A DNA stretch of 64,000 nt. Origin: Colletotrichum lupini (lineage: Eukaryota; Ascomycota; Sordariomycetes; Glomerellales; Glomerellaceae). Below are positions 24,509-37,814 of the stretch, one piece after another. Every line of letters begins with the position of its first letter. The stretch's first letter is position 1. The stretch spans positions 6,076,001-6,140,000 of the forward strand of contig NC_064678.1 in the NCBI RefSeq assembly GCF_023278565.1, given 5' to 3'. Made by a program: the position numbers and the translations under genes. A model generated the notes under the pieces. It was not told the DNA's origin, searched no databases, and worked only from the letters and a program-made list of their open reading frames with translations.

Positions 24509-25330
24509 ATGCTCGCCAAGACATTCCTGTTGCTGGCCTCCCTGGCTCTCGTCTCCGCCGCCCCGGCCAAGAGACAATCCGGCTGCGTCTCCAAACCCAC
24601 GGCTCCGACCCTCCCCGTCAACGGCAATGGTATGTAAACCAACAACACCAACTTCAAGCTAAGAAGAAAAGCATCACTAACACCCACACCTCAAGGCGTC
24701 GAACTCCCCGCCCCGGCAGCAGACCTGGTCCTCAAGCACATCGCCCTAGGCCACGGCATCCAAAACTACACCTGCACCTCCGTCAACGCAACCGCCATCA
24801 CCGCAACGGCGACCGGCGCCCTCGCAGGCCTCTACGACGCTCAACCCCTCTACCCCGCCACCGGTCCCGCCTCCCTCGCCTCCGTCGACATCTTCAACGG
24901 CCTCACCACAAACGCAGTCTGGTCCACCCCTCTCCCCCTCACCTCCGACGGCACCTCCAAATTCGGCGCCTCCGCCACCTCGCCCTTCCCGGCCAAAGCC
25001 GACCTCGTCATGCCCGGCATCGCGCCCATGAAGCAGCTCGGCGTCCACTTCTTCGACAACACGGGCGTGCCCACCTTCCAGGTCGGCGAGGACTTGTTCA
25101 GGGGCGCAAAGCTCAACGGCACAAAGGCCCCGGCCTCCGCTGACGTCGGCCCGGAGAAGACTGGCTCCGTCGACTGGCTTTTGCTCGGTGACAAGGGCGG
25201 CAGCAAGGGTGTCACTGCCGTCTACCGCGTCGTCACGGCCGGCGGCGTCGCGCACCAGTGTACCACCCCCGGTGCCACCGACAGCGTTCCGTACGCGGCG
25301 TATTACTGGTTCTACGGTCCCAAGGCATGA
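24509..25330 (+). CDS. Secreted DUF3455-family protein
   Basis: Two exons, 24509-24629 and 24696-25330, encode 251 residues. The intron (66 nt) begins GTATGT, contains CTAAC and ends AAG. Residues 1-18 are a signal peptide, followed by a Lys-Arg pair at about 21-22 that could be a Kex2 site. The mature protein begins a DUF3455-type fold, with the ELPAPAADLVLKHIALGHG segment and then QNYTC with a conserved cysteine. Near the C-terminus a HQC...Y-A-A-Y-Y-W-F-Y-G motif closes the domain. Fungal members are often misnamed malate dehydrogenase; they lack that enzyme's motifs, and the biochemical role is unknown. A long pyrimidine-rich leader precedes the ATG. The start is set by the signal peptide; an upstream in-frame ATG at 24212 lies in the leader. 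Confidence 0.88.
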
Positions 25331-26416
25331 AAAGAGAGCCTTGAATCTCTCACTGGGATGACTCTCCAGGATGAGTCTGGCGTTTAAAAAACTAAATCGG
25401 GGTTACAACGGCGTTCAACGGTTCTCGGATACCGAGGATTCTTTTCACAGAACGCGGAACAAGCTTTTCTTCTTCATCATTCACTCACCAAAATCATACT
25501 TGGATTATATACCCCCAGCACGTACGGATCACGGGTTCGGGTACACTTAAGACATAATGTGGCTATTTACTTACTCCACTCGAGGAGGGAAAGCATCGCA
25601 GATAGATGTTGGGGCTTCATATGCTGTCACTCTCACTTTTTATTTCAACTGTATCTACTTTGGCGTTTGACGGTATATAGTCTCGTCGGGGGCAAACAAA
25701 CTACTCATTTACATCTCACACCTCTCTGGTTACGAATCGTATTGTGCAGTGACAGCCATTTGGACTCCGACCCGCTCGCTCTGCGTTGTTGCTTCCTATC
25801 ATGATCATGACGTAAACTTGCTTGACGATGGAATGCTGTCAACTTGTAAAGAGTCCAGGACATACCAGCAGAATCTGAGAAAAGCCCGCCTGATATTCTC
25901 AATTGGAACTTGCATGAGTATGCCGCCATCTAGGCCACCAGTGGACCATTCCACATAACCGAGATGAGTAGAAGCGTTCAGTCCCTGCGGACACATCACA
26001 CACGAACGGAGATGAAGAACCGACAAGTAGCCGCCCAAGGGACGATAGCACTACAAGCGCGACATCGCATGATAGGGAATTAAGTAAATTTGGGGGCTGC
26101 TGTCATCTTTGTCGTGTTCATTCAACCCCTCGGGCGATCCAGTCCCCCAGTGTTTCGACTTTGTCCTCCTCTTTTCTCTTCCTTCTCTCCTCTCCTCCAG
26201 ATGGAAGAGCGGCCGTCATCAAGATCAATCCCACTGTTTTCTAACGCTGATCTCTCTCCTCCTCCCCACCTGACGTGTAAAATCGCGGAAAGACATCACA
26301 TCCAAAACAAAATTCTGAAATTGCCCGCCAGAGTCTGCAAACCAAACACCGATTTTGCTAGTCGTTCATGCGCGATTCCGCGCAGCGCACCAATCCATGA
26401 AGAACTTTCGACGGCT
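25331..26416. other. 3' intergenic region between convergent genes
   Basis: This lies between the 3' ends of the DUF3455 gene (plus) and the MAP kinase gene (minus). Short frames here lack motifs. No RNA gene or repeat was seen. Confidence 0.5.
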
Positions 26417-28068
<1,652 letters not shown>

Positions 28069-31000
28069 GTTTGCGAGGTTTGTGTGCTGTTCGTTTGGGG
28101 GAGGTTTTCAAGTTGGTGTTGGGGTTGGAGCTGTTGTTTTTTCGAGCTTGGAGGATTGGCGTGTCGGGCTTGTCGAGAAATCGAGGGGTATCTTTGGCGA
28201 GTCAATCGAGGCAAAGGTGGGGAAGCAAGCAAGGAATGCGATGCGATGCGACAGTTGCGGAACAGACAGGGTAGCGGGATCAACCGAAAAGAACGGCTCG
28301 TCCAAGCAGTGCAGCAGCAGTGACAACGCTCGACGCGAGTGGGCGAGGGGATAGCAGGCTGTATTATAAAGGTAGGCAGAGCAGCGTCTGTTGTTTTCTT
28401 CGGAATCTTTTCTCGGTGAAATATGCTGGATGACAATGCGGTGTCGCCGGAACAATTCTCGTCTTTGTCCCGCAGTGGAGGGGTGAGTTGGGATGAGATG
28501 TGAAAGGAAGAAAGACGGGAGGAGAGGAAGTGAGCAGAGGGAGGAAGGTCCAAAGATATTGTGCGATTCCTCAGGTACCTAAGGTACGGTAGGTAAGGAA
28601 AGTAAAGCCAGGTTAGTTAATGGGCAGGAGCAAGAGATAAAGTAGAGGTACCACACCACAAAGTGTACCTTTCACCTTACGTCTTAGGATAGGACGACGG
28701 GAAAATGGCCTTGAGGGGAATTGGGGAGGGGATGATGGGACTGGACAGGATCAAATGGGATGGCCAGACCGGGAGACAGCGCCTTATGGGATGGAGCATT
28801 CACAGTTTGAGGCAAGAAAAGGCGATAAAATGGTCAAAGGCACGAGCCGAGGGGGAGGGTTCCATTTGGGAGGGACTGTCATGGACCTGACATTTGGATA
28901 GTGGACTTAATTAAATGGACCTGACCTTCTGGGTCCTTGAACAGAGACAGAAAGCAACAAGGGAAAAGGCAGATGGAAAGGGGGGGGCAAGGCAAGCAAG
29001 CAAGCTGCTGTATTGGCACACTCCATTTCATTGAAGACAAGTGGGATCTGCGGGCTGGCTTGACTTGAGGATTGTGACTGGATATTGGATGCTTGAGTCC
29101 TGACACCTGGAGATGATGAGACTTGGCCCAAGGCTGAGTGCGGTGAAGTATTGGTAGACTACCTACGAATACCTAGTACCTTGGATGATAAGTGTGTGGA
29201 TGTATCCGTACTTCTTCTTGGTACCTTGTTCAGATTGATGGTAGGATATTAGCAGGAGAATGAATGGAAGAGAGGGGTGAGAGGGGTATGGGTACTGCGT
29301 AGTGGGTTGAAGCTCCCCCCCATCCCGTGCTCTTGTGTCTCTGCCTTACGAGGAAGCCCCGACCACGTCGCAGCACTCAAGGTACTGGTGCTACGGTAGT
29401 ACCTGGTGCCTAGCTACCTTACTTGAGTAAAGTATCCGTAGTTAGTCGGCTGTCTTGAATCGAGTCTAACCAATGTCAAGCCAATGGATACATCAAGAGC
29501 TCAAGATCTTGAGCTTCCTACGTGGGAACATGGGAAAACTGCATGGCAAGGTACAAGGTACAAGCTGCTGCTGACGTTAGGCCGGAAGCGACTTGGCGTG
29601 AAGAGACGTGTGGACCCACACTACGATCCCCAGTCCCGCACTTGATTTGCTGGCTGGGTCTTTGTGAGGCCTCTCATTGGCTCCATCCTCAGATGAAAGG
29701 CTCCATTTACCTCGGGCCAGTAACCGCTGAGCATCGTGACTGGACTTTTGGAGATGCAGCTTTTCGCAACCGCGCGACAAATCATCGCCATGGATCGTAC
29801 AGACCACCCTCACTCAAATCCTCGGTTGAGAATTGAATATGGGTCCAAGGCTGGCCTGGCGGCTTTTTACACGGGCAGAAACGACCTCATTTTCGCAGAT
29901 ATATGCAGCGTGAGTACCTGCACCAATGACCGGCTCTAACACATCAATCAAGATTCTGCAATGGGGAAGAGAGTTTGGGATACGAATACTGCAATTTCTT
30001 TGCTTGATACCTGGATGCTGCATCCCGACACAAAAGGTACAAAATTTGATCTTTGGAATGAAGTGGCAGCTCAGCGCCGGCTGAAGAGCCCCAGGACTTT
30101 GGACCTTTAAAGTGAGACACTTTTGACTGTCAGACCTTCGTCCTGGCCCGCATTTGGCCCAGATGTGAGCACCGTCAAAACTTTGAACTGAAGGCCGATT
30201 CAGCCGCGCCTCATCCACAATCATGTAGGTCGGAACGAGACGAACCAAGCAACTGCACCCAAGGCAGGTTGCTGAAAATGCGAGCTCTAGGCTACCCCTC
30301 TCTTCCATGGTCAAAATGCGCCATTGCATTATCATGTAAGCTTAGAGGCGTCAGCGTCAGACACATTAAAGATTCCTCATTCGCAGGATCCCGAAATATC
30401 GCACATCATCCAACATCACAGCCCTCGAGGGATCTAACGTAAGCAGCTCGTCTACCGTCTTTTGCGCAGTCATCCTCGACGGCGTAGGTAAGCTACTCCT
30501 CCCATTATTGGGCAGCACTACCAAAGCAACCCAGGTACATCGATGTGTACTGGACGAATAGGGCTGAAGAATCTCTGACCTATACCACGAACATCTGCTC
30601 AGACAGTGCTGGTATCCAAATACTGCTTTCCCTTGGACCACCTGGTGCTCTGCCATCTTCGTATGCGATGCCAAGGCTCAAGTGCCTAGCTGCTGCCGCC
30701 GCCAATGACGCTAGCTTGCGCGTAGCCGTCATCTCGAATCCCATTTCGCTTAGGCACCTCGACCCCTCGAGCTCTCTTCAACGGCGTCTACGGCTCAATC
30801 CTCATCTGGCCGTCTTGCCGTTGTCCTGCACTTGGGACCTACATTGGCTGGCAACTGCATGGAATCTAATCTTCTATATGCATCTTGTAGCTGTGGAATC
30901 GATCAAACCAAAGACACGCTTAAATGCTCCTCTTTTCTCTGCCTTTCCTTCTCTAATAATGCATCATAATCAATTGGGCAGCGCGGCAAGCTGTTCTCAA

Positions 31001-31215
31001 TGGCCTACCCGTCCCTCTTGTTCCTGTCCTGACGCCTTGTCGTGGACAAGATGATCGTCAACGACAAACCCATATTTGGCACCCAGCCAGTCAGATCTCT
31101 GCTGCAACGCGTGACGCCGCCCCCAAGTCGTGTTTCGCGGCGCGTCGGCGGCCCTTTATCCTCATCCATCTGGCTCCAGTGCCGTCTTCGCCGCGGTCGC
31201 AAACCCGCGATCCTT
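28069..31215. other. Leader/promoter of MPS1 and gene-free interval
   Basis: Positions 28069 to about 28560 probably hold the long 5' leader of the MAP kinase gene. From about 28560 to 29480 the DNA repeatedly contains short GGTACC, CTACCT and TACCTA-type motifs. No protein-coding frame with a domain or signal peptide is supported up to the phosphatase gene. Frames such as 30545-31054 (plus, 169 codons) have odd composition and overlap unrelated frames. Confidence 0.45.
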
Positions 31216-31909
31216 CTATGCTTTAGGGTCGACATTGGGGAAGACGTGCTTTAAAAAGTTGGTCGAGAACCGCGTGCACTGCTCATAAGCCTTTGCGAAG
31301 CCCTCGTCGCCACCGTAGTAAGGATCGTTGACCACCTCCGACCTCGGTCCTCCTGAAAACTCGCCAAATAACATCACCTTGGCCTTTGAATCGGTGTGGC
31401 CTCGTTGTTGTAGGTTTTGGAGGTCTCGTAGGTTGGATCGGTCCATAGCGAAGACGTAGTCGAACTTGTTAAAGTCTGAGGGCGACACCTAAACATTGTG
31501 AAAGCGTGACGGTCAGCAAGTCTGTTCTCTCTTCAGACCCGCCCGGGCGCACCCTGTGAGAGAGGGAGCACCATCGTACCTTGCGACCAGCGTGGTAGTA
31601 ATCCGTTATGCCGTGGTCTTCGAGCGTCGCCATAGTTCTGTCATCTGGAGGATCGCCGACATGGTAGGCCGCTATTGTTGCGCAGAAAGACCGCGTCAGC
31701 TTTGCTTTGCGCACGAGAAGTGGTAGAGGAATTGGGTTCATCATGACGTATCCGCCATGATTCGTACCTGTGCCGCAAGAATCCACCTTTGAGATGAGGC
31801 CCTTGTACTGAGGCTTTTGCGCAAAGTTGCGAAACACGCCTTCTGCCATTGTCGAGCGGCAAATGTTGCCGAGGCAGACAAAGAGGACTGATACCGGTTG
31901 TTCCGTCAT
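31216..31909 (-). CDS. Low-molecular-weight protein tyrosine phosphatase
   Basis: Three exons (31768-31909, 31580-31671, 31216-31488) encode 168 residues. The active-site loop CLGNICRS is at 12-19 (nucleophile C12, R18) near the N-terminus, as always in this family, and the catalytic acid D133 lies in DPYYGG. Length matches the family (about 155-170). These enzymes hydrolyse phosphotyrosine through a phosphocysteine intermediate and are cytosolic. The ATG at 31909 was preferred because it places the active-site cysteine at residue 12; an in-frame ATG at 31978 would add 23 residues. Intron 1 (31672-31767) is 96 nt and has no in-frame stop, so its retention would add 32 residues next to D-S-C-G-T. 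Splicing restores the family G-x-Y-H-V-G sequence, so the spliced form is preferred. The yeast counterpart is Ltp1. Confidence 0.93.
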
Positions 31910-34571
31910 GATTTCTCTGTAGTTGTCTAGGGGCAGTGTGATGTGAAGGAGAGTGGAAGTTGTCGCGCCTTTAGCCAAGGTGGACTTTGTTCAGGTCCGA
32001 CTGCCCCGCGGCCGCCAATCTGGGATGGAGGGGCACTGGTGTACCGTGTCTGAGTAATCAGACCTCGCACGGCAGGCGCTGTAGGTGGGTCCGCCACTTC
32101 GTCACCGACTTCTTCGCGGAGCCAGCGATTCCGTCTTATCATCAACCACCTCTCCAATCCCGACTTACATATATATCGCTCGCTACCAGACTTCGCATGC
32201 TTTGCTATTCGTCTCTAACCCAACTTAACTTTGCACTTGTCTGCAAGTAAGACTGAAAGAGTCTGGCAGCTCGCCGTCACCCAACTTTATGCTTTCTAAA
32301 CCCCAGTACGAGAGAATACGATGTTACCCACGCGAAGCTGGGCTAGAGTCGTGGCACCACTGAGAAAGGGTTTCTCATATCACAGATTGAAGTGGTTCTG
32401 TGGCTCAACAGCTATGCCGAGGAAACAAAGTTGGGATGGCTCCAATTCGAGAGCCGAACTTTGCAGTCTACGGTCGAACCAGCAACAAGGCAGGCACCCG
32501 CTTCGGCCGTGCACCCGTCTCAGTTATTGAGCTCGAATTATCGTTCAGCATGCGTGGCTGCAATCAACTATGAAAACGGTGACCACCCCAAGTGGACGTT
32601 GAGAATAGAGGTGAACCTCCACGGCCGCTGTGAGGGCGACTTGCGAGGAACGAATCAACATCCCACGCGCTAACGGCTTCGGATTCGATACCTCATCTCG
32701 CCGCCAATCTTCTGCCCGGCACTCCGTTTGTATTCCTATACTCTACAATCGCTGAGCAACCCATCAGGCCAAGCTCACGACAGATTTCAAACTGCTAGGT
32801 ACTCGGATTGGGGCAAGTTGGTAACTGGAACGGGAGTGTATGGAGCAACGACCAGCTTGAGACTGTCGCTACGGTTTGACATTTGCCAATCCTCCTGAGC
32901 ATGAGGAGTCTCGAGGCCCGGAACAATCAATTGCTTGCCCATCTAGCATCATATCTCTGAGTAACGCGTTTCCTACAAGCGCACGACAACGTGAGAGAAT
33001 CCTTGTGGCGCCTCCCATTCGCCACAAGGATGAAGGCTTTTCCCAGCTGAAGGTCAAATGGCATTCTATCAGGAGAAGAAACTGCTCAAGGCAGATACTG
33101 CTTAGGCAAACACGATGAAGCTAGCGGCTCACAATGCGTGAATGTTCGCTAGAGGTAGACGCTCCACGTTGGTCGATTGGTGGATAAGAGTGTGCAATCA
33201 GAGTCTGCGAGGCTAATGAAAAGGATGAGGAAACCAATTTCGCGTGGCCAATAGACCCGGAACGCACGGCCTCGGCCATCCGGTTGATAGCTACGCCTCC
33301 GAAAACACCACGTCGGTTGTTCTACACGTCTGATCATGCTTGACTCATGATCCCCCAATCTTACGTTTGGGGGGGTCGATTACATTTCTCTCCACGAAAG
33401 GCCGCTGGCTCGATAGCTGAAAAGTGCGACTGGACGAGATAACTCGCAGAGACTGGCAAGCATTCGTCCGATATTCTGGTCGAGGCACGGGAGGGCACGG
33501 GAACACAGGCCACACACCATGCGAGAAGCGTCGGACGGCTAATGCAGGTGTTTCTGAGTGCATTCCCTGCACCCACGAATGGAGCACTTCGATTGGCCAA
33601 GCGTCTGATCTTCCTCTTTCCGACCTGCAGGCGACAGGGGCCTGCGGGAAGCTTAGTTGATGCCGGATGAGCTTAACCAACTTCCCCTGAGCCTGCATTC
33701 CTCAGAGCGAAGACCCAGGCAACTGGTCGTCAACGTCATGTATTTGAGACCTTGAGGGCGCATTCGTCGGGAAAGATGAACAGCTACTCGGAAAAAGTCC
33801 AGGCTCCAGCGATTTCACAAGAGAGCATCTCAAACCTCAAGCTGTTCAGCTCCTTCAGCCTCCAGGGCCCTCACATGCGCTTCGGTTTCCGCGCGCAGAC
33901 GTTTGCGGAAGATCGACCACAGCTCGGAACCGGAGGATGGAGGATTGATGCTACCGACTGACCCAGAATCCCCTCTAGCCGCCTTTGTTCACGGTCAGAG
34001 GGAAGACTAGCACCTGCGCCACGACTACTAGACAACACTGCAAAACGAGCCAGTCCGAGCGGTGCATTTCGTGAGAGCTCCAGCGGCTTCACGCCAAGTG
34101 AGGTGTGGCGGCCGATCATCTCTAGACTGACAGTAGACGTTCTGCCACAGAAGGGATGACAAGGCTCGAGTGAGCAGCTGTCTGAGGGGGTTTGGCCCGC
34201 TCGGTTGAATCCCTCACCAATAATTCCCATCACTGTCCCATAATCCCCATCCGTCGTCTTGCCTGATCCGGGGTGCGAGACAGCTACGGCGCGCTGGCGT
34301 AGACCGCGTCTTGGCTACGTTTGGAGCTCTCGGCGGTTTACCTCTATGAGCTTGTGCCATTCCGGCGACCGGTTGCTGTTGATGCCACATTCTTGGCGTC
34401 TCGTTCGATGCTCTTTATAAGACCACTTCGTCCTCTCTCGCAACCGGTCTGCTACTTTATTCTACTTTGCCTTTCCTCCTACACGTCTTATCAGCTACTT
34501 CGCCACACCTCGACATCCCGAACTTACTTCGATCCAACCTCGGCCTCGAACCATCACAGCCAACCGCCAAG
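31910..34571. other. 2.7-kb gene-free interval
   Basis: Only short frames without motifs on both strands. No RNA gene or repeat recognised. The final 250 bp contain the TATA-like element and CT-rich leader of the CFEM gene. Confidence 0.45.
34414..34421 (+). promoter_or_regulatory. TATA-like box of CFEM gene
   Basis: TTTATAAG lies about 150 bp upstream of the ATG and is followed by a CT-rich tract typical of fungal transcription starts. Assigned by position only. Confidence 0.4.
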
Positions 34572-35116
34572 ATGAAGTACACCATTGTCGTATCTCTCCT
34601 TGCCGCCCTTGTGGCCGCCGAGACCATCGATCAGCTCGTTGCCGAGATTCCCACTTGCGCGGTCACTTGCATCCGTGACGGTGCCCAGTCTGTCAACTGC
34701 GATATCACAGACTTTGCCTGCTCTTGCGGAAAGGTCGAACAGCTCACAGCCAAGGTCGTGCCCTGCCTTGCTTCCTCCGGCTGCAGCTCGACAGATCAAG
34801 CCAGTATGGGATCCCACAAAGCATGAGAAAGGCATTCAGGTTTTTGAACAACAGAGCTAACACATCTCCAGCGGTACTTCAGCTCGCCTCTCAGATCTGC
34901 GCCCAGGTCGCCGCAGGAGGCACATCTTCCGGCACCGCCTCTGCTGGCTCCGTCACCGCTGCCGCGACTACGGCTTCCGGCACATCAACCTCCTCCCGCA
35001 GCGGCACCGCAACAGGAGCTGCCGTCACCACTACAACGTCACCAGCCGCCGCTGGTCGGGCTCAGGTCGCTGGCTGGGCTGGAGCCATCGCCGCGGCCGC
35101 TGCGTTCGCTCTCTAA
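34572..35116 (+). CDS. GPI-anchored CFEM-domain protein
   Basis: Two exons, 34572-34803 and 34872-35116, encode 158 residues. The intron is 68 nt, starts GTATGG, has a GCTAAC branch site and ends CAG. A signal peptide spans residues 1-17. The CFEM domain follows, with all eight cysteines (C-x3-C at the start, a C-x-C pair in ACSC, the last cysteine in exon 2) and the conserved Asp in D-I-T-D-F just before the C-x-C pair, which in Candida CFEM proteins ligates haem iron. After the domain comes a Ser/Thr/Ala/Gly-rich spacer of about 50 residues. A hydrophobic C-terminus (AIAAAAAFAL) preceded by small residues indicates GPI anchoring. The family works in haem/iron capture, adhesion or host interaction at the cell surface; which applies here is unknown. 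Confidence 0.93.
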
Positions 35117-35466
35117 ATCCACCTTTCTCACCTACCAGTTGTGGCTTTGATTTAAACAACATCTTTACTTGATCCCTTGTAATTGATATACCCAATGCAA
35201 GAGGAAAGATTGCGGATTGCGGAGTTTAGCGGGAAAAAGAGAAATAGCCAGCACACCTGACGATGGAAGTCTTGACGTAGTTGTACGCGCATGCATATCT
35301 AGTTCTATCAGCTGATTAGTGGCAATGTAAACCCGAACCCGAAGAAACATTGATATCCCAGATTGAATCATCTACGATTCCGTCTTTGCCCCCGTCTCTA
35401 TCATCATCTAATGTCAATACCGTCTAAGTCTATTGGGTATCACGAATCCCACCATGTCCTCTCGTC
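35117..35466. other. 3' intergenic region
   Basis: A short interval between the convergent CFEM and THEM6-like genes. No gene or repeat recognised. Confidence 0.5.
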
Positions 35467-36632
35467 TTATCCAAGTCCGAATTTGCCCAAGGCACTTCCG
35501 TCACCGCCATCCGCACCGTCCAGCCATCCATGCAGGTCATCCATGGCAGCAAACTGCGCAGCATACCTCATCCCCTCGCGCCGCCTCTTCTCAACCATCT
35601 TCCAGTCCCACGCGCCGTCGTCCGCGACATGGCTCAGATCAACACTCTCGTCCCCGACACCGTTCTCGCCGCCCTGCCATCCGCCCTCGGTCGGCCTGTG
35701 CGGCAGCAGCTCGCTCGCCTCGAGAGCGACGGCCGGGTGCACCGTCAACCGCCCAATCTTGAAGACGTACTTGCTCACGCCCGTGGCGTAAATCTTCTTC
35801 TCCCAGTCCGCGCTGTTGCTGCTCGCGTCGCCGCCGGTGTTCCTCCGGACCCGCGCGGTGCCGAATTTCGGATCGAGCCACTCCGTCGGCCGCGCGGTGC
35901 CCTTGGGGACAAAGTGCGTGACGATGTACAGCCACTTGCGGTCCCACGAGAGGATGCGGGACCACATCTCGTAGGGGGCGTAGGCCGTGATCTCGCGGCG
36001 GAAGGAGCAGTGTACGGCGCCGAGCATGATGCCGAGCGGGCCGCGGGCGGGTTTTGAGGTTTTGGGGTCGAGGACGAGTTTTGTTGTCGCGTTGTGGGTG
36101 AGTTGGCGGAAGCCGGGGCGGAGGAGGTAGGTGCAGAGGTGGGTGCGGGAGACGTCGAGGTCGGAGAAGTAGGTCGAATTGGACTTGTGGATGTTGTAGT
36201 CTATCTCGGTGATGGGGGCGTGGGATTGGGAGATCATGGGGCGGAAGAGGGAGCGCGGGCCGAGGCGGGGGGATTTGCGGATGAAGAGGTGGTAGATTAT
36301 TGCGTGCCATACCCGGTACTGTTCGTGGATGTGTTAGTCTTTTTTTGGCTGTTCTTGTCTTCTGTCTGTAGACGAGAGAGAGAGGAGGTTTAACGTACGG
36401 TCCAGACAAAGGGCATGTTCTTGAGGTTCAGCAGGGCAAAGATGAGCATGAGTATGCGGCTGAATTTGCCCGGGCCGGTGAAGAAGCTGGCGAGGACGAT
36501 GCGCCAGTGGATCTTGTAGGCTGCGTACGCGAGACCGCTGGCGCCGGCGAGGCGGATGAGGCGGACGACGCGGACGGGGACGCGATCGAAGTCGGCCTCG
36601 GTGCGCGAGGCCTTTGCGATTGCGGACGCCAT
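35467..36632 (-). CDS. THEM6-like membrane-anchored hot-dog (thioesterase superfamily) protein
   Basis: Two exons, 36399-36632 and 35467-36318, encode 361 residues. The intron is 80 nt and starts GTACGT. The first 80 residues have hydrophobic segments (LAGASGLAYAAYKI and ILMLIFALLNL), followed by a motif with MPFVWTYRVW at the junction. The rest fits the acyl-CoA thioesterase/hot-dog superfamily as in human THEM6: a T-E-I-D-Y-N-x-H-K-S-N-S-T-Y-F-S-D-L-D-V-S-R segment, matching the Asp-containing catalytic loop of this fold, then a strand-rich region with KWLYIVTHFV. Fungal members are often mislabelled as capsule biosynthesis proteins. The C-terminal 60 residues are polar and acidic. Its substrate is unknown. 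An in-frame upstream ORF (36684-36884) precedes it; see that entry. Confidence 0.8.
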
Positions 36633-36683
36633 CTTGTGTATCTGGTTTGCTGGTGTTGTCTTCTCCTTGAGTGACTGAGACCT

Positions 36684-36884
36684 TCAGGAAGCGGACGTCT
36701 TCTTATCCGCGACGACCGGTGCTTCCCGTCGCCGTCTGGTCGGAGAAGAAGACGGTGAAGATGGGAATAGGCGCTGGCGGAGCGCGCCGAGGAGGAGGAC
36801 GACGAGGACGAAGGCCCAGAGGGGGAGGGAACGGAGGTGGCACCAGAGGGTGGTTGAGCATTGGGCGAGGAGGGAGGTCGCCAT
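36684..36884 (-). CDS. Upstream ORF with one membrane segment, in frame with the THEM6-like gene
   Basis: A 66-codon frame with a strong hydrophobic stretch (SLPLWAFVLVVLLLGAL) and a basic tail. It ends with TGA exactly 17 codons before the ATG of the THEM6-like protein and in the same frame, so the two would be continuous but for that stop. It could be a regulatory upstream ORF, a first exon joined by an unseen short intron, a stop-codon readthrough extension, or chance. I found no convincing splice pair that removes the stop. Confidence 0.3.
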   Translation of the reverse strand: MATSLLAQCSTTLWCHLRSLPLWAFVLVVLLLGALRQRLFPSSPSSSPTRRRREAPVVADKKTSAS

Positions 36885-37814
36885 GGGTTGGTGATGGGAT
36901 TTAAATTTCGAAAAATGTAAAGAACTCCGTACGGATATGGATTGCGCGCTTGTCTACCGGGTCCACGGAGCTCGTTTTGCGGGCCTCGCACCCACACCCC
37001 CGGTCGCTTTGGTTGGGATCGTTTGTTGGTGTTGTTGGGGTCGGGGCGCGAGCGCAAATTATCGTCGATTGGCAGCGATAAGTGACGGAGGACCCCCACT
37101 CCCCCAAACGGGGTTCGGTGTTTTTTTCTTAGTGCCAGCGTGCCTGTTTGCCCTAGCGTCACAGCGTGGGATGCGTGCTGCATTGTCATGGAAAGTCTGG
37201 GCGAAGCTGCTGGACCTCGGCTCAGCCTTTTAGGTTGTTTGTCGGCCCCCCTGAAAAGTTCGATTTCGTGAAATTTCTTCTAGAGCCAAGAGAGAAGCCT
37301 GACTGTAGTCGGCCTCGGTCGGTTCGACAAGGTTCATGCCATCGGAGAGTCGGGCTGAATTGGCATTTGATTGCTGACTCGGATCCTCCGGGCTTGCGCA
37401 GCATTCAGTGGTCAAGAGCTTGGCCGCATAATTCGAAATCGCAAAACGTACGAATGTTACTAGCCACAATTATCGATGGAAGCTCTTGACGTACCCTAGA
37501 ATGGCTCTTGCTACTGCGGACGCTACTGTACTCGATCTGACGAATCATGCAGCGGCACCAGGTTGTTTCTCAAGAAGGATAAGCACATACATCACACAGA
37601 CTTTGGTTTTCTCTTTTCAACTCTAGACAATTCTGGTTTACGGTAAGTACTATTACATAGGTACTACTTGATGGATAGGTACACATCAGTCGAAAGCATC
37701 GCGAGCACATCGGAGCCAGGCTCCACTTCTCGGCCGCAATGGAAGGGACCTTCACTGCCCTCGGAACCTGGAATTCCGCATGACGCCGAATCTAATCTCT
37801 ACGAAGCATCGTTG
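36885..37814. other. Gene-free interval
   Basis: Promoter side of the THEM6-like gene and 3' side of the NLR gene fragment. No gene, RNA or repeat is supported. Confidence 0.5.

Noticed and set aside
30545..31054. 169-codon plus-strand ORF
   Set aside because: No domain, signal or conserved feel, and it overlaps unrelated minus-strand frames; judged chance.
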